Shown: positions 1 through 13,050, counted from the first letter of the stretch. The stretch is DNA of 64,000 bases from Aphelenchoides besseyi (GCA_024699855.1 JAMPIQ010000002.1:14880001-14944000); one strand, 5' to 3'. The notes: generated by a model from the sequence alone, not told the origin. Program-made: numbers and translations.

Positions 1-1187
1 TCGACTTACTCGACCAATTTCATTGGATTGTGTTTAGTGAGGGATTTTATGTCGTAATTCATCGAAAATTGTGTTGAATGCGAGTCCATGCAAACAATTG
101 AAAGCTGACTCATCGGATCGACCGCACTCATTAGTACGTCGAAGAAGTCCATCCAAAGAGTATCAATCAGAGACTGAATTTTGGCATCGAAACTACCGAG
201 AAGACTCAACGCTGTACACGTATCGCTTATGAGCTCCGGATCGTTCGCATTCACTTCCAACAAACAACTTTTCGGCGATTCCGTACTGTGAAAATACATG
301 AATGTGTCGAAAACTCCGCGTAGAAAGCGAACAAAACGTTCAATTTCCAATTCCAACTCAATCTCAACACTCTTCAGCACGTTGGCTTCCAAATATTCGG
401 CATCGTAATCGTCGGTCTAAACATTTCGCATTCACGTTTTTCTTGACTAAATATACGCATACCAATTCAGCAGTTCGCTTCAGATTTCGCATTCTCGTCA
501 ACTTGTGTGCGTGTTGAGTATACGAACCTTGAAGACAAGAGTAATCCATGTTCAGATATCGAATAAATTCACGCAGTTCGGTGTAACTGGACAGCCGATC
601 TTTCAGTTTGCTAATGTGCTCAATCTTCGGACCCAGAGTCGGAGTCTAAAAGTAATGCTCACAAATTCGCAATCCCAACGATTTACCACTTCGTTCAGTG
701 CGCCATTCACCTGATCGGCAATTTCCGCTAAACGTTCTTCCAAACTCTGCAGATTTTTGCTTGTAATCGAGTCGGAATACGTTCGTAGAATGTCGTCTTT
801 GGCGTACAAATCGTCGTAAGTCGTGACGTTCTTTAAAGCCAATAGTTCTACAACCAAAGTGACAGCGCGATAGTAACAAAGGAGCTTACTTTCGTTGATT
901 GAGTTTGTCAGGTTCGTTAACTCACGATCACGTGCCGCGCGATTGAGTAGGAAAACTCCCGAATCGGAGTCGTCTTCTGTTGCCATTTCTTCCAAAGACG
1001 ACCAGAGGTTGCTAGGAAATCAAAACGTCAAATAAAGTCCACAAATTCCATGAATCCAAACTGCAATTCACTTGTTGATTCGAGAAAACGAAATGCCACA
1101 AACGCAAAAAGAAGTCATCTTGTTCGGTTGCTTCAAGTGGTCGGGTCTTCCGTGTAGTATGTCGGATATAGTCGATGCCACTTGCAT
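1..1187 (-). CDS. ZW10-like kinetochore/vesicle-tether protein (5' part, runs off left edge)
   Basis: Probable ZW10 (CZW-1) homologue, a subunit of the RZZ kinetochore complex and of the NRZ Golgi-ER tether. I read four exons on the minus strand, joined by short introns (for example about 645-603 and 437-392). The product is helical: an acidic N-terminal stretch, a block LEERLAEIADQV, a block KIEHISKLKDRL, then VLKSVEIELELE and TALSLLGSFDAKIQS. In human ZW10 the last two correspond in order and spacing to the LKSLSMEL and FSVLGELHSKLKS blocks. The start is uncertain: ATG at 986 sits in an exon whose acceptor is near 1015, and an upstream exon would start at ATG 1187. The 3' part lies outside the window. 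The related RINT1 was considered; the order of motifs fits ZW10 better. Confidence 0.5.
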
Positions 1188-1198
1188 GCAAATTTTAT

Positions 1199-1384
1199 TT
1201 ACTGAGGACATTGATTTACAGTGTTATCCATTACGAGAATAGGCAGAAGTTTGCGATAAAATAAATAACGATTAAAGAGTTGAAGATTTGAGAATAATTT
1301 AGAATGTAAAATTTGTTGGAATTTGTCGTACAATGATGCTAGGAACTTATTACCAACGACTGTCGCGCCTGCGTTCTCGATCAA
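1199..1384 (-). CDS. hypothetical C-terminal exon upstream of the ZW10-like gene
   Basis: Open minus-strand stretch rich in Leu, Phe and Tyr, with no recognised domain. Its TAA stop is followed at once by AATAAA-like bases, and the putative first exon of the ZW10-like gene begins only about 12 bases later. That could mean a tightly spaced upstream gene, or an untranslated leader. Two small possible exons with splice-like borders lie at about 1435-1480, but I could not join them in frame. Weak call. Confidence 0.2.
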   Translation of the reverse strand: MIENAGATVVGNKFLASLYDKFQQILHSKLFSNLQLFNRYLFYRKLLPILVMDNTVNQCPQ

Positions 1385-2720
1385 CTCCGACGTATGCTGA
1401 AGTCAAGTGATAATATCGAGTTTCAGAAGACCACTCACCTAGACGATTGGGATTTCCACTCGTCATTGTAGTGGCAAAACCCTGAAAACTGATGTCAATA
1501 TAATTGATGTAACATTTCGCAAGTGGGTGTTTTAACGGCGTTACGATGGGAAACGTCGCAAATCAATTGGGTGTTAGAAGATTACTGTTCAAAGATTTCG
1601 GAACGAGGTGTCAATCAATAGGGTTGGAATCGAACATCGATGCTGTTTTTTGTAGATCGCCGAGTAAAAGATTGAAATGAAGGATTTTGACAGTCACTCC
1701 TTGGATCGGGAATCAGATTTTCAATCGCTCAGCAGTTTTTGTCTAGGAAAACGCTTTTTCAATACCAAGAGTTGGATTATAAGTGCAAAGGAAATCGAAA
1801 GCAAACTAAATGGCTGCTATGAACGACGGAAACGAATAGGAGTCTATTAGTGGAAAGTGTTCGAGTAATCGCAGTGAGGCGAAAAGACCCCAGATGTAAA
1901 CGAATGAGTGCGCACAATCATCAACATGACAAACAACAAGAAAATAAGGCAGTTGGAGGAGTGAACGAAGCTTAACATTGGAGCTTTCGAAACATCTTAA
2001 AAGCATAAAGACAACACAACAACCTCTGCAGAAATCGATCTCTGTCTATGTAGATAAGGTAACATTCTAAGTTCCCTCGAAATGTTGCATAAAAATCTGA
2101 TTGTTCAGGTTTCTGTCTGAAGAAAGTTACTGTTTTTGAGTTCTAATAAGTTTTTGTTCCTACGGTGCTTTCGGTTACTGATCAAACCTCAATTCCGAAG
2201 CGTCAGCCTTTGATAGACAATTCGTTCTGACAAGTGAGAACAATCGAAAGGCCGGAAGTCGCAACATCCAACTGTTTTAAAATGACAAATCATTCTCTGA
2301 CCATCGTATACTTCTGATGGGAGACCTTCTTCGATTGTAGAAGCAAATAAGTGGTTGCATTAAGAAATTATTCAATCCTATCAACATATCCGATAGTCTC
2401 GCAAGTTCGTTGTTTATGATTGCGAGTGATAGGAAGCGGAAATGGTCGTCAAAATTGTCACAATTTTTGGGCCTTGAAATGGGCGGAATGTCGGCAAATT
2501 AATGAGAAAACAAAAAGCCGTCAAAAGTTTTGAGATTTCTTGGCCTCATGATTGATGAGATGTTTTAGCTAAAGACACTCGTTAATTGCAGACTTTTTTG
2601 CACTCAAATAATTGGAGGGTTAAGTCCGAATATTCAGTGCAGCAATATCTTGCTGATTGCTCTGATAGTAAGACTTTTGCTTTCATGAGCATCTTGCTAA
2701 GTAGATTCTGCTCTTCATCC
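1385..2720. other. gene-poor stretch
   Basis: Apart from short open frames under 70 codons and the splice-like fragments near 1435-1480, I see no gene, RNA or repeat here. Confidence 0.4.
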
Positions 2721-3195
2721 TCAAACCTTAATGTCCAAAAACGCACGTCCACTTCTTCTGTCTACTAAATTATTGTTTGCATCTAAGAAGAGCGCTCTGC
2801 TTAACATTGTTCTTTTGCCATTTGGAATGCCAATGAAAACACATTCGCTTACACAAACACACTGCACAGCCATTTCCTTTTCACGAGTGTTTGTTGGAAT
2901 AACATTGCATCTGATCACTGAGCAATTGTTGCTTACCGGATGTTGAACCGAATCAAACGAAATCGATGTCCTCCCACTCTCTAACTTTTTTATGATGGAA
3001 ATTCGACACTTGTCCATCTCTTTTAAACTGAAACCGATCATCGTGACGAACAAGTGCTGCAGATGAAAATAGGCAAATAGTTGTAAAAGCAATGGCTGAT
3101 TTGTTTATTTCATTACTTCTATCTACTTTTGTATAAAAAGTTGGAATCCATACTGAAAAGCTTCTCGACTTTGTTTTGCTTTTCGTATTGTTCAT
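2721..3195 (-). CDS. hypothetical small protein, two or three possible exons
   Basis: Two overlapping minus-strand frames are open for 80 and 123 codons. CAG acceptors near 3060 and 3022 and a GTAAGC donor near 2939 allow joining. The upstream frame contains a hydrophobic stretch (AIAFTTICLFSS) that could be a signal peptide. The downstream frame contains several Cys (CVCVSECVF) and ends ...GRAFLDIKV. No family is recognised. The 123-codon frame opens with TTG, so the true start lies further upstream or the frame is not coding. The call rests only on length and splice-like signals. Confidence 0.25.
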
Positions 3196-4413
3196 GGAAA
3201 AAGAAAGACATCGATTGAAGCGTTTGGGGCGAATTCCATTGGCACCTTGGCGCTTGGGAGTGATTTATTGCGGGACAGTGATTCGATGATCATAAAACGC
3301 AGACGCAAATACAAGACAAATTGGCTGATTAATCAGCTGCTTCATCTGCCAAATCGCGAGAGCGGCCAAGACATCACGGAGATTGACCGAAAGTTTTGGG
3401 GTCGGATAATTGGATTGAGATGAGCCTTTTGATTGTCGCTATTCTGTCTAGGATTATGAACTCGCTAAATGTTTCATGTATTAATATCTTCCTATGAGTC
3501 ATTATGTGACATCGAACCCGAGTTCTCGGCCTTCTCTACTTCCAATCGAATCACATCTTCCAATCGTGGCTTAGTCGACGTGTGTTTGCGTTTATGAGTT
3601 CAAAAGCTTTTACGAAAAGATAAACTCGGGAATAAGCGGCAAAACTAAAACTGCGGTCGAAGTGCCGTCGTGCTTTCGCCTCTTGAGTTTGGAAGGCCAA
3701 CTGATTGAGCGGCTCAGTCGGCGAGGGCGAACAAAAGAAAAAGACGAAATGCAATTTAAGCGGTGATTTTCGTTAAGCCAATTTCTCGACATTCTAATGC
3801 GAACTCTTGCGCTTGTGCAATTCGCGCCAGCGATTCCCCACGTGTTGAATATTCAATAGAAACATTGCCGGCCATTGATTCGATTGAGAGCCTCGAGGTT
3901 TGAAAGTATTTCAACAACGATATTTGCTTTCTGTTTCCGCCGTCTCGCTACTTCAATATGTCAATCATTTATCGATAAAACTGAAGAGCTTTAACGGAAC
4001 AATTGAAAATCTGAAGTTGAACGAACTTTGAAGGTCCCTCGGCTGAAGAACAATTTCGCTGAGTGCCGGAAATTTTCGTAAGTTCTGTTTGAAAACAATG
4101 CACACTTCTTTCATTTGGTTCTAATTCAAAACCTGACCACAATGAGGGTCTTCAGTGAATATGTTCGCTCAAATGCTTCTGATCACCATAATCACGTTCG
4201 AAACTGTTTGCGGAATTCTCATCAAACTCACGTAGTTGTTCATTCACGTGAATGCAGTTTTATGTTGTTGAGCGTGCTTCCACTTTAAATGCTTCCAATT
4301 GAATCTCAAACATTGTAGGTAATTTTCGATTATCGTTTATTACATTCAAAATCGAAACGACGGATACCAAACCGTTCGCTTCGTCGCCGATCAAACCGGC
4401 GAACTACGCCACG
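3196..4413. other. upstream region of the GABA transporter gene
   Basis: No convincing coding sequence. It presumably holds the promoter and 5' untranslated region of the transporter; an acceptor-like ttgtag lies near 4318. I see no clear TATA box. Confidence 0.35.
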
Positions 4414-6764
4414 ATGGGAGTCGGCAACAACAACGTGGATGTGGTTGAACATCATGATGAAACACCGCCGAGAGACAAGTGGAGTTCGTGGACCGACTTC
4501 ATCATGTCATGTGTGGGTTATGCGATCGGTTTAGGAAACGTGAGTTATTTGAAGAGTTCGAATCACGAACGATGTTTAGGTGTGGAGATTTCCGTATTTG
4601 TGTGGAATTCACGGAGGCGGTAGTATACGATTTTGTTGACCAGTCTAATGTCATTTCGATTAAGGAGCCTTTCTAATACCGTACGTCATTTCGTTGGTCT
4701 TGTGCGGAGCACCAATGTTCATTCTCGAAACATCTTGGGGTCAATTGGTGTCAGAAGGTGGATTAGGAATGTTCAAGATTTGTCCGATATTCAAAGGCGT
4801 TGGAATTGCCGCTGCTGTCATGGCGTTTTGGCTGAATATTTATTACATCGTAGTGCTGAGCTGGGCACTTGCTTATTGGATTCATTCGATCCGCTTAGAT
4901 GTGAACGTTCCATGGAGAAATTGCAATAACGTGTAGGCTATTTAGATGGCATTATAGTCATATGTTTGTTTAGTTGGAACTCGCTTCAATGTCGAAGTGA
5001 ATACGATCCGATTCAGTGCATTCCCAATCGCACAATCGCCGAATATTTCAATGTAAAAACATTGACTACGGATCATTTGAACGAATACACGAAACAGTTC
5101 TTCACTGGTCCGAAGATCAACTTTACTGTTTGCACGGAAGCCGATCTTTCAGTGAAATCCCCAGTAAAAGAGTTTTGGGAGTAAGTTTTTAACTATTCAT
5201 AAACCAATTGTTCCTTAAGATAATTCAAATGTAACTTTTGTAGCCGCCGAATCCTCGGAATTTCTTCCGGTATCGACGAAATAGGGTCTTTGCGTTACGA
5301 TCTTGCTCTCTACTTGTTTATTGTTTGGGTCATTTGCTACCTGTGTATTTTCAAAGGTGTGAAATGGACTGGAAAAGTGGTTTACTTTACGGCTTCGTTT
5401 CCTTATATTATGCTCTTCTGTCTTTTATGTCGTGGTTTGACATTGGAAGGCGCAAGTGTTGGATTAGAATTCTACTTAAAAGTAACTCTTCTGATGTGGA
5501 CTCTTCAGATCATTTTTGTTTTAGCCGAACTTCTCTAAACTTTGGGAAAGTCGTGTTTGGGTTGATGCGTTAACTCAGGTGTTCTTTTCCTATGGACTCG
5601 GATTAGGTGCATTAGTGGCATTGGGCAGTTACAATACCTACAACAATAATGTTTACAAGTGAATATTTGGGGATTTGAATACGTTACAAACACCTATTTA
5701 GACAAGCTCTAACTGTGTGTTGTGTGAATAGCGGAACCTCTGTTTTTGCCGGTTTTGTCATATTTTCGTTTATTGGATTCATGGCTACGCAACAGGGAAA
5801 GACCGTGCAAGAAGTCGCTCAATCAGGCCCCGGTTTATTGTTTCTGGCTTATCCATCGGGAATCCTGCAACTGCCGTATACAAACGTTTGGTCCATACTC
5901 TTCTTCTCGATGGTCCTTTTTCTTGGAATTGATTCTCAGGTAAATCATTAGACAAAGCCTATACATCGCGTTTTTCTAGTTTTGTACCATGGAAGGTTTC
6001 TTTACCGCAATCATCGACGAATTCCCGCAATTGCTCCGCGGTCGAAAATATGGCCGTGAACTTTTCGTGGCCGGTATTTGCATCATTTCGTACATCTGCG
6101 GTTTATCGACTGTTTGTGAGGTTGGAAAGCATAATAGCAATTAACACATAAATGAATTTAGGGTGGTTTTTACGTCTTTCAATTATTCGACTTCTACGCA
6201 GCTTCCGGTTGGGCGCTGATTTGGCTGCTATTCTTTGAATGCATTAGTATTTCTTGGTGTGTAGGTTCGTTCTAATCGTGCATTCATTATTTCCAACGGC
6301 TGTCTTAAGGAATTGATCGTTGGTACGAACATCTGAAATCGATGATCGGTTACTATCCATCAACGTGGTGGAAGTTGTGTTGGGTTTTCGTAACGCCTGG
6401 TGTTTGTATTGTAAGTACGAAAGTTAAGATGCATGCATTTGAATTCGATTAAGATCACATTCATTTTTGGTCTGGTGAAATACGAACCGGTCAGATTGGC
6501 TGCTTACAACTACGATTTTCCCGTTTGGGGTCACATTTTTGGTTGGTTTCTTTCATTGTCATCGATGTTATGCATTCCCATCTATGCGATCTACATTTGG
6601 TGTGTGACTGAAGGCACAACTTCTGAGGTATGCATCGTTGTTATAAGGGTTAACGATTCGTTCAGAAGTTCGACAAACTCTGTCGACCGAAAATCGACTT
6701 TTCACCGGCGAGCCGTCAGAACAACGATCAACTGGATGGTCATGCGCTCTATGAGTTTACTTGA
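4414..6764 (+). CDS. snf-11: sodium/chloride-dependent GABA transporter (SLC6, GAT-1/SNF-11 type)
   Basis: A 12-helix SLC6 symporter, expected to clear GABA across the plasma membrane with Na+ and Cl-. About nine short introns are removed (for example after GLGN near 4539 and after GGG near 4619). Exons then read through the TM1 sodium-site motif [28 protein letters not shown]3 [15 protein letters not shown], an extracellular loop with a Cys pair and N-glycosylation sites (NRT, NFT), WKGV-like [38 protein letters not shown]-like [15 protein letters not shown] and LGIDSQ-FCTMEGF. The TM1 and TM6-8 blocks are closer to GABA transporters than to the betaine, glycine or monoamine branches. The final exon ends ...[10 protein letters not shown]. 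The start is the first ATG in the first exon; no upstream coding exon is needed. Confidence 0.9.
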
Positions 6765-7391
6765 AATCTCCATTGTCCAATGAATGGGGATGATCGAACA
6801 CGCATAGATATATTCGAGATTGGTGTTCTATTAGCTATTCTTCTGTAGTTTAATTGGCAAAGTTTTTTGCAAGAGCTCGACTGTAAGAGTTGAAAAGCTT
6901 ATAACAATTGTACTTTTTCTAACTGTTGATCTCTTCAACCTATTTTTTGGTTTATTAAATGATTGTGGTTTTGAGTAAACTTCTTTCACACCACATGGAT
7001 TTCACCAACTGACTGATATCTGGCAACTCTGAGCTTAAGTTCGGAAACAATCTAAGAAATGAAATGTTATACTCTTTATTCACGGGGAATGTGCGAAATA
7101 CGAGAACCATGGACTAACAACAACAAAAAACAACTCGTTCAATAATTACCTTGTATTGGAATTTCGAGAAATGGTAGCAACAATTAAGATTAGAGAACTG
7201 GAATCCTAACAATAAGAACCGAACCCGATGCTAATACCTGTTCGTCGGAATCAACGTCTAACATGAGCATTAAAAACAGATGATCAACAATGTTAATGGT
7301 TCAAAATATTCCCCAATTTGATTGCAATACTACAGAACTTATAATAAAGCAATAGAGTGATGAATGAGAAAAAGGTGGCGAACAATTTTGA
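6765..7391. other. intergenic tail between convergent genes
   Basis: AT-rich, presumably the 3' untranslated regions of the plus-strand GABA transporter and the minus-strand OSGIN gene. No coding exon is seen; the minus-strand frame down to 7301 continues past the OSGIN stop only in another frame. Confidence 0.4.
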
Positions 7392-9496
7392 TCACACATT
7401 CGAATTGCCGTGAACTTCGATTGGAGACGTTGATGTAATAACACCGCAGGAACGGCGCGGAAACAATCGACAGTGATTGAAGTTTCCAAACGTCGACCAA
7501 AGTTTGCAACGAACTCGTGTTGGTAGTTTGAGAGCGTAAGAGAAAGGTTTCGATAGGCGATTCGCGTAAGCGATCTCATCGTCGGTTGTTTGTTCATCTA
7601 AAACAACAAATCATAAGTTAATCAAATACATAAAAGTACCGTTGATTGATTCATTCGATGAAGACGCTTCGCTGTTTGCCACATTTGCTCCATGACTGTT
7701 AGCGTTCAGCGTTGACATCCAAAACCAATCATCAGTTGATTCGCGTTCTTTTCGTTGATTGTGAATCAGTTTCTGAGCCACGTGAAAAGCTCCACCGATC
7801 AGATATCGAACGAAATGATCGCCAATAGCCGAACCGATGGCATACAATGTTGGATCCTGTTGAGATTGATAATTGGTGTGAAACTCGTGTTTGTCTTCCA
7901 ACATCGACAACTCGGTACGCAGTCCAACACAAACGCACAAACATCGATAGGGTATAAGTTCAGTACAGCCGGTCTTTTGGTGTTCCAACAATACGGTATG
8001 ATTGGAATTGATTGCACGAATCGAACAGGCATCAGCACGTCGATAAAGTGAATCGGTGGTTCGTTCAACCATCAAATCGAAAATCTTCGAATATTCGGGA
8101 TAAATGGTCGACGATAAGCGCGATAGCATTGTTCCTAAATGAGCTCGTTATTGTACTCTAACTATTAGCTCATACCTTTCAGCTGTTTTTCTGTACGTCG
8201 AAACACATGAACTACGGGCACCTGATTGGACAAACAATGTCGAATGGCGTCTGCTGCACTTATTCCATCGCCAACAACAATCACCGGACTTTTCGAATGC
8301 TCGTCGCTAACACACGCCTTGCTAAGATCATCCTGTTGATGAAGTAGCTGTTGTGCTTCACGTGCATTGTAAACGACATTCATTGCGTTCATTTCCCCTT
8401 CGACCTGAAAGCCAATTGTTAGTTTTTAATCGGAAGTTCATTTGGAAATCACGTGATGTCCAATTGCAACCATTCGTTAAACTTTAACGTTAATTGCTCG
8501 TGACATACAATAAAAGACGCAATCGTTTACCTCCAATCTACGGTAATGACTTCGGCCGCATGCAATTACAACCGTTTTCGACGTAATCTCAAACAACTCG
8601 CCATCCGCGTAGTGACCTCGAACGCGCCAATATTCTTTTTGATCAATGTTCGAGCAGAACTTCTGAAATTCACGAGCGTCAAGGACATCAGAAAGATAAA
8701 GAAAAAATAGTTTCCGATTTCAATACTCACCGTGACATTGGTAACTGATGTGAATTCGACAAAGTTTTTCGTCAAATGCAGTCGTTTAACGTACTCGTGC
8801 ATATACTCTCGAATAACACCGGCGGGTAAACGTGCCAACAACGATCGACCGCCCATCCATTCGGCCAATGAAAACGCGGGAAGATCCATCCAAGTCGACA
8901 AGCTCACGGTGGCCATCTAAAGACGAAATGATTAGTGAATTTGATTTTCGGTGTTTACATTATCGTCGTATTTATTCCATGATCCACCAACTTCTCCATC
9001 ACCCAAAACCACGTGTGAAACGGCGTGTTGTGGTCGGAATTTGTAGCGCAAACAAGACGGATTGTAAACATTCAAAGCGTCCACATTGGTCGCTTCAGGT
9101 CTCATCAATCGATCGTAGAGATCGGAATAGAGACTAACCGATGGTATCACACGTGTTTCGTATTCGGCTTCGTACCACGACAAATCCTGAAAATACCTCC
9201 TCATCTATTACTTAATTCGAGATGTCGGAGTACCTGCTCGAGTAAACTTGTGTCCGAAGATTCGCGTAGATTTTCATCAATGAACGAATCCGGATGCCGT
9301 TCATTGTTATCGTAATAGGGATGCCAACCTGAGAGGAAGGCCGACAGCGAGATCCCGGCCGGTCCATTGCCTTAAAAATACATGAGATTAAAGGCCTTGA
9401 CTACGTTAAAAGTTGTTGTTGAAAAAGAGAAGAAGTGCACTCACCAATTACCACAACCTCCGTGTCGGGTTGAAATGTCATCATTGTTTGATGCAT
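7392..9496 (-). CDS. osgn-1: OSGIN-family FAD-dependent oxidoreductase
   Basis: Homologue of oxidative stress-induced growth inhibitor 1/2 (C. elegans osgn-1), a flavoprotein monooxygenase-like family. Six or seven exons are joined by introns of about 45-90 bp. The first exon ends in VVVIG and continues after the intron as NGPAGISLS, which completes the FAD-binding glycine motif. Next come DLSWYEAEYETRV, a conserved HVVLGDGEVGGSWNKY block, LSTWMDLPAFSLAEWM, then a second dinucleotide-binding motif VVGDGISAADAIRH. The C-terminal half carries YPEYSKIFDLM and YAIGSAIGDHFVRYLIGG, diagnostic for OSGIN. In-frame ATGs at 9496 and 9484 both precede the FAD motif; 9496 has a stop just upstream. The product is expected in the cytosol, as no signal peptide is visible. 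Confidence 0.88.
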
Positions 9497-10709
9497 CGTT
9501 CGTCAAAGACTTATCAGACGGAACCGATAATTTCAGCGCACAATTGAAACGCCAAAATCGAAGGTGGAGCGGAAGTTTATCGATGTAATTTCGAAGGTCC
9601 GAAAAAGTTTCACGTTGACTTCCGAGTGAACGGTCAAAATATTTGAAGGTCGACTAAAAGGAGAACTCTGTCAGCGGATTCAGTGTTGAGCACAACAACA
9701 AGAACAAAAATCAATACACTGGTTGGGGACAGCGGCACAGAATGAAGCGAATGAAATGCTCTCAAATTGATTCAATGTAGCAAAGGTAAACATTTGTGGT
9801 CCAATGGAATGAGAAGGAAGTTTGGAATGTTCAGACGGAACCCGCTTCTTTCGGCTTCTGACTTCGCTCTCTCCAAGTAACTGGCTGATTGAGTGGCTCG
9901 AACTGTCGATTTACCGTTAAAGGATGAGTGCGTGTGGCTTCTGAAATGACGACGTCGATGAGTCACGATTGACACTTCGAGGACGCAAATGAACACGCAA
10001 AAACGTGGATTTTTTTGGGACTTTGCGGTCGGAAGTCGAAATTTTTCGAGTTACCAACAAAATTGACGTCCGAGTGATTTCCAACGCAACGGCTGTTCTC
10101 CGGAATTCCCGCCAAGTTCGCGACAAAAATAATCTTCGTGCCATCGCCGAGAGATAAACACACGGGTTGCGAAATCGCCGGTGTTTTTTTGTCGAAGCGC
10201 GTTTTTTGCGAATCGAAAGCGTGTGCGTGCCGATCAAAAAGACGTTCCGAACGGTGCTAAACGAACACAAAACGCTGCGGCCGTTCGACTCGTCGCCGAG
10301 TAAAAAAACACAACGGACGCTGGTCAAAGACTGAACGCCAAAAAAAGATGCACTTGGCCCGTGAATTCACGTCTCTTTCGAGGACCAACACGCAACGAAA
10401 AAAACTCCGAAGACCGTTGGCACCGGGGAAGCGGCACAACGCGAAGAAAAAGTTCAGTCGGATCTTTGGTCGAAAGTGTGAGAACGAAAATGACGATGTC
10501 AATTTGGCAATAGCGGTGAGAACTTTGGTTGATAAGAAGAGGATCGATGGGCGGAGCTGAAGGCAAAAAGGTCGCTGGGCAGGTGCTTGAAATAGTAACA
10601 AGTGACTTTTTTCTGTTTGCAAAAATTTCGAGTTCCAAAACACTCAAATTTCCTTGCAACTTGCGAATATCAACACCCGAAGACAGCGGCGACTGCCGAC
10701 GAAAACCCA
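9497..10709. other. CpG-rich region upstream of the OSGIN gene
   Basis: About 1.2 kb with many CG dinucleotides and overlapping Arg/Ser-rich open frames on both strands (for example 9917-10327 and 10257-10643 minus). These have odd composition, no domain and no splice consistency, so I treat the stretch as promoter/5' region rather than genes. Confidence 0.3.
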
Positions 10710-10832
10710 ATGGATTCGCAGTCTGCTGTCAATCCACAAATCGCGATGAGAATCGAAAAAGAAGTTCGCGCCCATCATCTCAAAGTCAACAAGCTTCCAT
10801 CGTTTGCTTCCACCAACACTTATTGCCCATAA
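10710..10832 (+). CDS. hypothetical short ORF or first coding exon
   Basis: A 40-codon frame beginning MDSQSAVNPQIAMRIEKEV, with a helical, basic N-terminal part and a normal-looking composition. It stops at 10832 unless spliced earlier; a donor was not identified with certainty. It may be the first exon of the unrecognised plus-strand gene that follows at 11451-12566, but the join is not proven. Confidence 0.25.
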   Translation: MDSQSAVNPQIAMRIEKEVRAHHLKVNKLPSFASTNTYCP

Positions 10833-11450
10833 CTACAGCTGTTACATGAGAAAAGTGCTGATTAAAATGAATTCGTCTTAAGAACTCAGACCCCACGAAC
10901 TCACCGCCGTGTTTGCTATTTCCACTGATAACGAGAAGACAAAGAAGTTCAATACGTTTATTGCGGTCGGTTAGTTTAAACTCGTAAATGAAAAAGTCGC
11001 GGAAGAAGCGATTCCGCGCTTTGATATGACTGTCAGAAGCGGAATTCACCTCCCAGAAAACTGAACAGGTGGAGAAGCGGACGGCAAAGAACGAAAATTA
11101 GGCGACCGATTTGATTTCGTTTTGTCAATTTATACGCGTTACAATCTAATTCTTTCGCTCCCCAGTAATTGACGAGTATACGCACAAAAAAGTTATTGCA
11201 ACAACCTCCGAGGTTTATAGTTTGTATGATTTCATTGATAAATCGATCGATTGGGATCGCAAGTAAAGTGCACGAAATGTGCAAGTTTATAGTCTGATCG
11301 TCACCATTATGCCCGATTGCCATGCAAAGATCAAACTCAGTTTCGAAGTTTGTTTTCCGCAACTTCGTTCCACTGACCGCCGAAATCCAATGAACCAAGA
11401 GTCTTGTTATTGTTGTTGGCCGTGAGTAAGTGGCCGGATTTCGCAATCTC

Positions 11451-12566
11451 AGCAAAAGTGACGCGAAAACGATGGATCCTTCGAAAGAGGTTGAACGCAA
11501 AGTCCAAATTCCTGAGCGGGTTATTGGAAGAACAAGATCAAAACGAGAGAAATTGGAAAGCTTTGCACATTTCGGAGCTTAACATCCAAAGTCATAATAA
11601 TCGCATTGTGGCGAACTGGTGAGTTTTTATCGACAAAAAATCGAAAAAAGAAACTCACGTATATGTTCCTTCCGTTCATGATTTCCGAAGTGAAGTGGGA
11701 AGATGTTGAAGGGGATTTGCGATGTTATTGCTTTTCTATTGTGGCCTATGGGAAGTGCTTTGTGTTCGACAAACTCCCTTCCTTTTCCCCGACCACATCG
11801 CGCTAATCCAACAGCTAAGTGCACGCAGAACAGCGAACGTCGGACCGCACAAAATAGAAAACGTTCCGAACATTTGTCAGCATTTTTTCGCTTCACATCG
11901 TAGTCATAGACAACCGCCGAGCATAAGTGAACGCTAATTGAGAAACTGTTGTTTTCATTTGTTAATGATGACAATTATCAAATGATTGACACGTGTTGAT
12001 AGGAAGCGAAGCCACACGTGTGATCAGGAACGCAAAGAATCGGACATTTCGATCCTCATTGAGGTTAAACAAACAACTTGGCTATCAGTTGAATGGAACG
12101 ATAAGAGGAAACGAAATTTCAAAACGTTCAAACGGTGGCTAAGCATCGTGATCGAATCGTTTGAACATTACAATCTGTAAAATTTGTCCATTCGATAAGA
12201 GCGACGCGCAGCGTTTCGTCGCCGTCCATCAGCTGTCCGCTAACGAGGAAATGGACAAACTCGTCGAAGAGCAACAAGCTCACGGCCACAATCCTAAGCA
12301 AACAAAGTGACTAATCGCGCGCAAAAATCTTTAAAGCAGATAGTTTTTTGACGATTCTTTTGACCAGAATACAAAAGAGCTCATTTTACGTGAACACGAT
12401 AAAATTGAAGCGCAACAAGACGAAAGTTAACTTTGGAGATTTGAACTATGTGGTGCAAAAATCATTCGAAGGTCAATGGAAGTTAATTGCTAAAAATGAT
12501 CGAATATATCCGACTAACCTTCAGTCACGCTCCCAATACTTGTCGTCGCTGAACAAGTTGCTGTGA
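11451..12566 (+). CDS. unrecognised multi-exon protein
   Basis: At least three plus-strand exons fit together. The first follows an acceptor at about 11450 and ends at a strong GTGAGT donor near 11618. The second opens near 11992 and contains VEWNDKRKRNFKTFKRWLS. The third starts near 12203 with SDAQRFVAVHQLSANEEM and ends at a GTGACT donor near 12307. A fourth begins after TTTTGACCAG near 12368 and keeps phase to a TGA at 12566. The product is basic and lysine-rich, without signal peptide or membrane segment. I recognise no domain. The join between the second and third exons is unclear because the available intron would be under 30 bp or change phase. An upstream start may lie at 10710. Confidence 0.35.
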
Positions 12567-13050
12567 CCAGCAGAGAGTAAAGGTGACTTCTAAACCCTTT
12601 TATGTCGCTTTTAAAATCGGTCTTGGAAATGTGGAATACTTGCTATTGGACAGCTTTTGTAAGACCCACAATTGACATTATTTGGAAACTTCTCAAGCAA
12701 CCGAAACAATTCAACTCGATTACACTAGAGAAACACATCTCTATTACCGCCAGCTCACATAGTTCAAACACTTTTATTTACACAGATAAGTGCAGGCAAA
12801 TCCACAGGCTACTGTATTGCACAATCAAACAGTTAACTTGACTTAGGGCTATTGGACCCTAAGACGAGCCGACCGAGATTGTCGATCGAACGATATTCGA
12901 GTTCATTGACCATTCAAACGATTATATCAATGAAGTTTTCTGTAATCTTCTATTTATTTGTCAAGTAAATGCCAATGAGCAAAAGACTGCGGGGACTGTC
13001 AACAGAACAAGTGGACTGGCAATTCTCAGTAACGCCCATTGCTTTCCAGC

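Noticed and set aside
1..1187. RINT1 rather than ZW10
   Set aside because: The helical N-terminal blocks resemble both, but VLKSVEIEL followed by ALSLLGSFDAKIQS fits the ZW10 order; RINT1 remains a minor alternative.
9917..10710. Long overlapping minus-strand open frames of 128-136 codons
   Set aside because: They overlap each other and plus-strand frames in a CpG-rich stretch, are Arg/Ser/Phe-rich without domains, and show no splice consistency; best explained as base-composition artefacts.
11033..11974. Minus-strand frames of 155 and 115 codons
   Set aside because: They are antisense to plus-strand exons that splice in phase at 11451-12566, and they contain no recognisable motif.
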